Positions 6,249 through 9,977 of a stretch of 9,977 nucleotides of DNA are shown here, in pieces. Both the position numbers and the translations under genes were made by a program. Positions within the stretch are counted from its first letter, which is position 1, and each line of letters starts with the position of its first letter. Location of the stretch: positions 1 through 9,977 of the forward strand of contig JAFPYE010000071.1 in the NCBI GenBank assembly GCA_017412325.1. The letters are read 5' to 3'. The notes below the pieces were generated by a model, which worked only from the letters and a program-made list of their open reading frames with translations, was not told the DNA's origin and ran no database searches. The stretch comes from Kiritimatiellia bacterium (lineage in GTDB: Bacteria > Verrucomicrobiota > Kiritimatiellia > RFP12 > UBA1067).

Positions 6249-7187
6249 ATGCGCAAAGCCCCCCAGCATGCGGCGGGGATAGCGTCGCTCGCGGTCAACA
6301 AGGCCGATCCCAAGGTCCTGCAGGACTTCCTGGCGCTCAAGTACGCGCTCTCGCGCCGCACCGCCAAGGCGATGATCGACGGCCGCAGCGTGTGGGTCAA
6401 CCGCAAGTGCGTCTGGATCGCGCGCTTCGCGCTCAAGACGGGCGACGTCGTGGAAGTGCCCGACGCGGTCGTCCGGGGCGCGGTGCGCCAGTCGGCGCAG
6501 AGCGGCGCGCGGGACGCCGGGGGCGGCGCGGCAAAAGCGCCGCGGACGGAGACGCGCACCGTGCGCCACATCCGCGTCCTGTGGCAGGACGAACACTATC
6601 TCGTCTGCGACAAGCCGTCGGGCGTCCTCAGCTGCGACGACCCGAAGTCGGCGGAGTCGATCCTGCGCGAGCAGGAGAAGGTGCCGACGCTCGAGGCCGT
6701 CCACCGCCTCGACCGCGACACGACGGGCTGCCTGCTCTTCGCCAAGAACCATGCGGCGCTCGCGGCGGCGATCGACGTCTTCAAGACGCATGCGGTGACG
6801 AAGGTCTACCACGCGGTCGCGGCGGGGCCGATGAAGCTTGCCCGGATGGTCGTCGACGCGCCGCTCGACGGCGAAAAGGCGCTCTCGCGGGTGACGCGCG
6901 AGGCGGCGAGCGCCGATGCCTCGTTCCTGCGCGTCCGCATCGAGACGGGGCGCACCAACCAGATCCGGCGGCACCTGGCGTCGATCCGCCATCCGATCGT
7001 CGGCGACCGCGTCTTTGGGCTCAAGAACGCGCGCGATCCGCGCTTTATGAAAGTCGCGCGGCAGATGCTCCACGCCTCCACGCTGGAACTGCCGCATCCG
7101 CTCGTGCCGAAGGCGGCGATCAAGGTGCATGCGCCGCTGCCGGCCGATTTCCGCGCGGCGTTGAAACTCTTTGGAATGGGGAAGTGA
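6249..7187 (+). CDS. RluA-family pseudouridine synthase with S4-like N-terminus
   Basis: This enzyme should isomerise specific uridines to pseudouridine in rRNA or tRNA. The 312-residue protein has an S4-like RNA-binding segment (about 22-71: LQDFLALKYALSRRTAKAMI...VWVNRK), a low-complexity Gly/Ala linker (about 76-105), then the catalytic domain. That domain contains DKPSGVLS (121-128), the catalytic motif HRLDRDTTG (152-160, catalytic D155), GRTNQIRRHLA (234-244) and HPIVGDRVFG (248-257). Site specificity (RluA, RluC, RluD or another) cannot be decided from sequence, so no symbol is given. The ATG at 6249 has a modest AAGG (6237-6240) eight bases upstream and lies three bases after the PAS gene stop, which indicates cotranscription. 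The proA start follows within five bases of its stop. Confidence 0.93.
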   Translation: MRKAPQHAAGIASLAVNKADPKVLQDFLALKYALSRRTAKAMIDGRSVWVNRKCVWIARFALKTGDVVEVPDAVVRGAVRQSAQSGARDAGGGAAKAPRTETRTVRHIRVLWQDEHYLVCDKPSGVLSCDDPKSAESILREQEKVPTLEAVHRLDRDTTGCLLFAKNHAALAAAIDVFKTHAVTKVYHAVAAGPMKLARMVVDAPLDGEKALSRVTREAASADASFLRVRIETGRTNQIRRHLASIRHPIVGDRVFGLKNARDPRFMKVARQMLHASTLELPHPLVPKAAIKVHAPLPADFRAALKLFGMGK

Positions 7188-7191
7188 CGCA

Positions 7192-8469
7192 ATGACGATT
7201 TCGGAGACGATTCAGGCGATGGCGGTGAAGGCGCGGGCGGCGGCGGCCGAACTGCGCATGCTCACGACCGCCGAGAAGAACGCGATCCTGCTGGCGATCG
7301 CGGCGGCGCTGGAATCGGAGAAGGGCGCGATCCAGGCGGCGAACGCGGCGGACGTCGCGGCGGCGCAGGCGGCCGGCCTTGCGGCGGCGCTCGTCGACCG
7401 GCTGACCTTGACCGATGCGCGGTTCGCGGCGATGGTCGAGGGCGTCCGGCATGTCGCGTCGCTGCCCGATCCCGTGGGCGAGGTCATCTGGACGCGCACC
7501 CGCCCGAGCGGCATCACGATCCGCAAGACGCGCGAGCCGTTCGGCGTGGTGGCGGTCGTCTTCGAGTCGCGGCCCAATGTGTTTGTCGATACGGCGGCCC
7601 TCTGCCTCAAGACGGGCAACGCGATCATCTTGCGCGGCGGCAAGGAGGCGGTGAAGAGCAACGCCGCGCTGGCGCGGGTTGTAAGAGCGGCATTGGCCGG
7701 GCGCAGCCCGGCCATCACTGCCAGCAGCCCGGCCATCACTGCCAGCTGTTCGGCCAGCCCTGCCAGCAGCCCGGCCATCACTGCCGCTGTCCAGTTTGTC
7801 GAGGTGCAGGACCATGCGGCGGTGGCGGAGCTCGTGCGCGCGGTGGGACTCATCGACGTCGCGATCCCGCGCGGCGGCGAGCGCCTGATCCGCGCGATGT
7901 GCGAAGCGGCGCTCATTCCCGTCCTGAAGCACTACAAGGGCGTCTGCCACGTCTACGTGGACGACAAGGCGGACCTCGGCATGGCGCTCACGATCCTCGA
8001 CAACGCGAAGGTGCAGCGGCCGTCGGCGTGCAATGCGGCGGAGTGCCTCCTCGTGCATGAACGGCTCGCGCCGCTCTTCCTGCCGATGGTGCGCGCGTGG
8101 GCGAAGGACAGGGGCGTGACGCTGCACGACGACGGCGCGGGCGTGGAATACCTCTCGCTCGACCTGAACGTGGCGACGGTGCCGGACGTCCGCGCGGCCA
8201 TCGACTACGTCAATGCGCACGGCTCGCACCACTCCGACGCGATCGTCACGAACGACGCGGCGCGCGCGGCGGCGTTCCTGCGCGACGTCGACTCGGCGTG
8301 CGTCTACCACAACGTCTCGACGCGCTTCACCGACGGCGCGGAGTTCGGGATGGGCGCGGAAATCGGGATTTCGACCGACAAGCTCCACGCGCGCGGGCCG
8401 ATGGGGCTGGAGGAACTGACGACTTACAAATACGCCGTCACCGGTGACGGCGTGATTCGGAAAGGATGA
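7192..8469 (+). CDS. proA: gamma-glutamyl phosphate reductase with internal repeat insertion
   Basis: ProA reduces gamma-glutamyl phosphate to glutamate semialdehyde with NADPH in proline synthesis. The 425-residue protein matches the family throughout: REPFGVVAVVFESRPNVF, ILRGGKEA, IPRGGERLIRAM, KHYKGVCHVYVD, the active-site segment QRPSACNA with catalytic C280, and the C-terminal GLEELTTYKYAVTGDG. Where homologues have a short AGLPEG-like turn before AVQ, this protein has a stretch of about 29 residues containing heptads such as SPAITAS (172-199), a net gain of roughly 22 residues. Reading frame and flanking motifs are intact, so the enzyme is probably active. The ATG at 7192 is chosen over TTG 7171 because it fits the usual N-terminus and has GGGGAAG (7178-7184) upstream. 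No proB is in view. It lies between the pseudouridine synthase gene and the yejB-like gene with only 4-base gaps. Confidence 0.96.
   Translation: MTISETIQAMAVKARAAAAELRMLTTAEKNAILLAIAAALESEKGAIQAANAADVAAAQAAGLAAALVDRLTLTDARFAAMVEGVRHVASLPDPVGEVIWTRTRPSGITIRKTREPFGVVAVVFESRPNVFVDTAALCLKTGNAIILRGGKEAVKSNAALARVVRAALAGRSPAITASSPAITASCSASPASSPAITAAVQFVEVQDHAAVAELVRAVGLIDVAIPRGGERLIRAMCEAALIPVLKHYKGVCHVYVDDKADLGMALTILDNAKVQRPSACNAAECLLVHERLAPLFLPMVRAWAKDRGVTLHDDGAGVEYLSLDLNVATVPDVRAAIDYVNAHGSHHSDAIVTNDAARAAAFLRDVDSACVYHNVSTRFTDGAEFGMGAEIGISTDKLHARGPMGLEELTTYKYAVTGDGVIRKG
7695..7713. repeat. perfect palindrome (8-bp arms) inside proA
   Basis: GGCCGGGC (7695-7702) and GCCCGGCC (7706-7713) are exact inverted copies around a GCA loop, able to form a strong hairpin. 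The flanks partly extend the pairing: GCGGCA (7687-7692) is complementary to TGCCGC (7782-7787), and its GGCA (7689-7692) to TGCC (7719-7722). The layout resembles REP-like intergenic palindromes, but here it is read through as protein-coding sequence. It directly precedes and overlaps the tandem repeat. Confidence 0.8.
7705..7788 (+). repeat. in-frame 21-bp tandem repeat, four units, inside proA
   Basis: Units start at 7705, 7726, 7747 and 7768. Units 1 and 2 are identical: AGCCCGGCCATCACTGCC followed by AGC. Unit 3 is diverged (16 of 21 bases match). Unit 4 is identical over its first 18 bases, then ends GCT. The 21-bp period equals seven codons, giving SPAITAS, SPAITAS, CSASPAS and SPAITAA, so copy changes keep the frame. 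Codon use around it (GTA, AGA, TTG just upstream, ACT inside) departs from the strongly G/C-ending codons of the rest of proA, which points to a later insertion. Confidence 0.93.
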
Positions 8470-8473
8470 AGGA

Positions 8474-9529
8474 ATGGATCGATTGGCATATGTCGCGCGG
8501 CGACTCCTGTTGGTGATACCGACCTTCCTCGGCATCACCATCGTCTGCTTCACGCTCACGCGGTTCGTGCCCGGCGGCCCCGTCGAGATGCGCATGATGC
8601 GCCTCAAGGGCCTGGCGGCGCAGGGCGGCGGCGAGGCCGGCGGCGCGGGCGCGTCGGCGGTCGGCACGGTGTCGGAGGACTACCGCCGGCAGCTCGAGGC
8701 GCAGTACGGGTTCGACCGGCCGCTCGCGGTGCAGTACTGGGACTGGCTCGTCGTCAAGAAGATGGGCATGGAGCTGCCGAGCTACGACTACCCCAACAAG
8801 ACGGCGTGGCAGCTCATCAAGTCGCGCATCCCGATCTCGGTCTGGTTCGGGCTTGCGTCGTTCATCCTGACGTACCTCATCTGCGTGCCGCTCGGCATCG
8901 CCAAGGCGCTGAAGCACCGGCAGGCGTTCGACGCGGTCTCGTCGCTCGTCGTCTTCATCGCCTACGCGATCCCGAGCTTCGCGCTCGCGATGATGCTCAA
9001 GATGTTCCTCTGCGGCACGGTCGAGGGGCTGGGCGACGTCTTCCCGCTCGGCGGCATCTCCAGCGACTTCGACGTCGACCCGACGTGGTGGGTGTGGTTC
9101 AAGGACCGCGCGTGGCACATGGTGCTGCCGATCTGCTGCTACGTGGCGGGCTCGTTCGCGATGCTGACGCTCCTTATGAAGAACTCGCTCCTGGACCAGA
9201 TTTCCGCCGACTACGTGCGCACGGTGATCGCGAAGGGCGCGACGCGCAGCCGCGCGATCGGGCTGCACGCCTTCCGCAACGCGCTTATCCCGATCGCGAC
9301 GGGCCTCGGGCCGATGATCGGCCTCCTCTTCGCGGGCTCCATCATCATCGAGTCCATCTTCGAGATCCCCGGCATGGGCCGCCTGTCGTGGGACGCGCTG
9401 ATCGGCCGCGACTACGCCGTGTTCCTCGCGCTCCTCGCGCTGACCGCCAGTTTCCAGCTCGTCGGGAACCTCATTTCCGACGTCCTCTACATGATCATCG
9501 ACCCCCGCATCGACTTCTCGAAAAAATGA
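8474..9529 (+). CDS. yejB: YejB-like peptide/microcin C-type ABC transporter permease
   Basis: An inner-membrane permease subunit of an oligopeptide-type ABC importer. The 351-residue protein shows the DppB/OppB layout: TM1 (about 9-31) with RRLLLVIPTFLGITIVCF, a long periplasmic loop (about 32-120) containing a Gly-rich run (51-59) and a QYGFDRPLAVQYWDW element, further membrane helices near 122-145, 154-182, 213-237, 277-300 and 315-340, and an EAA loop (247-274, YVRTVIAKGATRSRAIGLHAFRNALIPI in part). The FPLGGISSDFD stretch after the third helix and the ending IIDPRIDF point to the YejB branch (microcin C/peptide uptake) rather than generic DppB. The ATG at 8474 is four bases after the proA stop, with AAAGGA at 8461-8466. 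It overlaps the next permease gene by four bases. Substrate unknown; the binding protein and ATPases are not in the window. Confidence 0.9.
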   Translation: MDRLAYVARRLLLVIPTFLGITIVCFTLTRFVPGGPVEMRMMRLKGLAAQGGGEAGGAGASAVGTVSEDYRRQLEAQYGFDRPLAVQYWDWLVVKKMGMELPSYDYPNKTAWQLIKSRIPISVWFGLASFILTYLICVPLGIAKALKHRQAFDAVSSLVVFIAYAIPSFALAMMLKMFLCGTVEGLGDVFPLGGISSDFDVDPTWWVWFKDRAWHMVLPICCYVAGSFAMLTLLMKNSLLDQISADYVRTVIAKGATRSRAIGLHAFRNALIPIATGLGPMIGLLFAGSIIIESIFEIPGMGRLSWDALIGRDYAVFLALLALTASFQLVGNLISDVLYMIIDPRIDFSKK

Positions 9530-9977
9530 CACTCTTCTCACCTCTGACAAAGAAGCGCTTCCGCAGCTTCAAGCGCATCCGCCGCGCGTGGTGGTCGCTC
9601 ATCGCCCTCGGCGTCATCTTCGTCTTCTGCATGCTCGCGGACGTCGTCTGCCCGTGCGACCCGCGCGCGGTCGTCGACACCGCGACGCTGGAGAAATACC
9701 GAAAGCCCGTCGTCGAGGAGACGTACGACGTCAAGACGGCGCGTTTCAGCGTCAGCGGGCAGGAAGTGTTCGACTTCGAAGGGCCGGACGACGTCCGCGC
9801 GAAGGTCTTGAAGCTCCTTGACGACAGCCTTCGCCTCGGCGAGAACCCCATGGTCCGCCTGCGCGAAGCGTTCGGCGACGAATACGAGATTTCCCTGACC
9901 AAGCGGCAGGGATACGACCGGCTGTTCCTGGAGCCGAAGGCGCCGCCCGCCGTCACCCTGCGCGAGCTGCCCGCGCC
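9526..9977 (+). CDS. yejE: YejE-like ABC transporter permease, 3'-truncated by window end
   Basis: The frame opens at ATG 9526, overlapping the yejB stop as ATGA, and runs to the window edge (150 codons). The N-terminus, LSPLTKKRFRSFKRIRRAWWSL followed by a hydrophobic helix (about 23-40), resembles the OppC/YejE N-terminal domain, where a basic cytoplasmic stretch precedes TM1. After TM1 the visible 110 residues are charged and non-hydrophobic (LEKYRKPVVEETYDVK, VRAKVLKLLDDSLRLGE, LREAFGDEYEISLTKRQGYDRLF). The LGTDxxGRDV-type motif that follows in OppC-family permeases has not appeared before the window ends. This makes the external segment longer than in E. coli YejE as I recall it. It should pair with the YejB-like subunit. 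The call rests on position and the N-terminal match; the membrane core is not visible. Confidence 0.78.
   Translation, partial: MTLFSPLTKKRFRSFKRIRRAWWSLIALGVIFVFCMLADVVCPCDPRAVVDTATLEKYRKPVVEETYDVKTARFSVSGQEVFDFEGPDDVRAKVLKLLDDSLRLGENPMVRLREAFGDEYEISLTKRQGYDRLFLEPKAPPAVTLRELPA

Noticed and set aside
5532..7130. Very long antisense open frames (also 3450-4748, 4826-6040, 7120-8667 and 8438-9550 on the - strand)
   Set aside because: They lie opposite well-recognised genes, have Arg/Ala/His/Asp-rich low-complexity products with no family motif, and are expected in GC-rich DNA with strong third-position G/C bias.
7705..7788. A CRISPR-like array
   Set aside because: Units are contiguous 21-bp repeats without spacers, in frame inside proA, and have no cas genes nearby.
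7678..7791. A frameshift or pseudogene in proA
   Set aside because: The frame continues through the insertion and all later ProA motifs, including the catalytic Cys, are in the same frame.

Overview
The window is GC-rich, densely coding DNA. Every credible gene lies on the + strand, with gaps of only a few bases except at two places. It looks like a chromosomal core region of a bacterium in the PVC superphylum, most likely Verrucomicrobiota, Kiritimatiellota or Lentisphaerota. That placement is inference. It rests on three things: the sensor kinase has a periplasmic region with two OB-like stretches, a layout I associate with verrucomicrobial kinases; PurC is the long form (299 residues); and there is a multi-module DUF4340 protein. 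No single gene fixes the taxonomy. I see no rRNA, tRNA, CRISPR array, transposase or phage gene.

Layout. (1) 2-3404 is a tight run: the 3' part of a DUF4340 protein, purC (purine synthesis), ybaB/ebfC (nucleoid-associated protein) and recR (recombination mediator). The ybaB-recR pair is the widely conserved one, but purC sits where dnaX often does. (2) 3405-3458 is a short AT-richer gap with a promoter, followed by a NarL/DegU-type two-component system: a membrane histidine kinase and a LuxR-family response regulator joined by an ATGA overlap. (3) 5465-5522 is a second gap with a near-copy of the same promoter. It is followed by a protein made of two PAS domains with no output domain, an S4/RluA-type pseudouridine synthase, proA (proline synthesis), and the start of a YejB/YejE-type peptide ABC importer. 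YejE is cut by the window end.

The genes combine housekeeping functions (purine, proline, RNA modification, recombination) with one signalling block and one peptide uptake block. The PAS protein lies next to the kinase/regulator pair and may belong to the same signalling circuit, but it has its own promoter.

The most unusual features are these. An in-frame 21-bp tandem repeat, preceded by a perfect palindrome, is inserted in a surface-loop position of proA. The two promoters share the core TTTGRTAWACT and lie so close to their ATG codons that the mRNAs should be leaderless or nearly so. The YejE-like protein has an extended, charged region after its first membrane segment. I found no convincing evidence of a wholly new multi-gene system.
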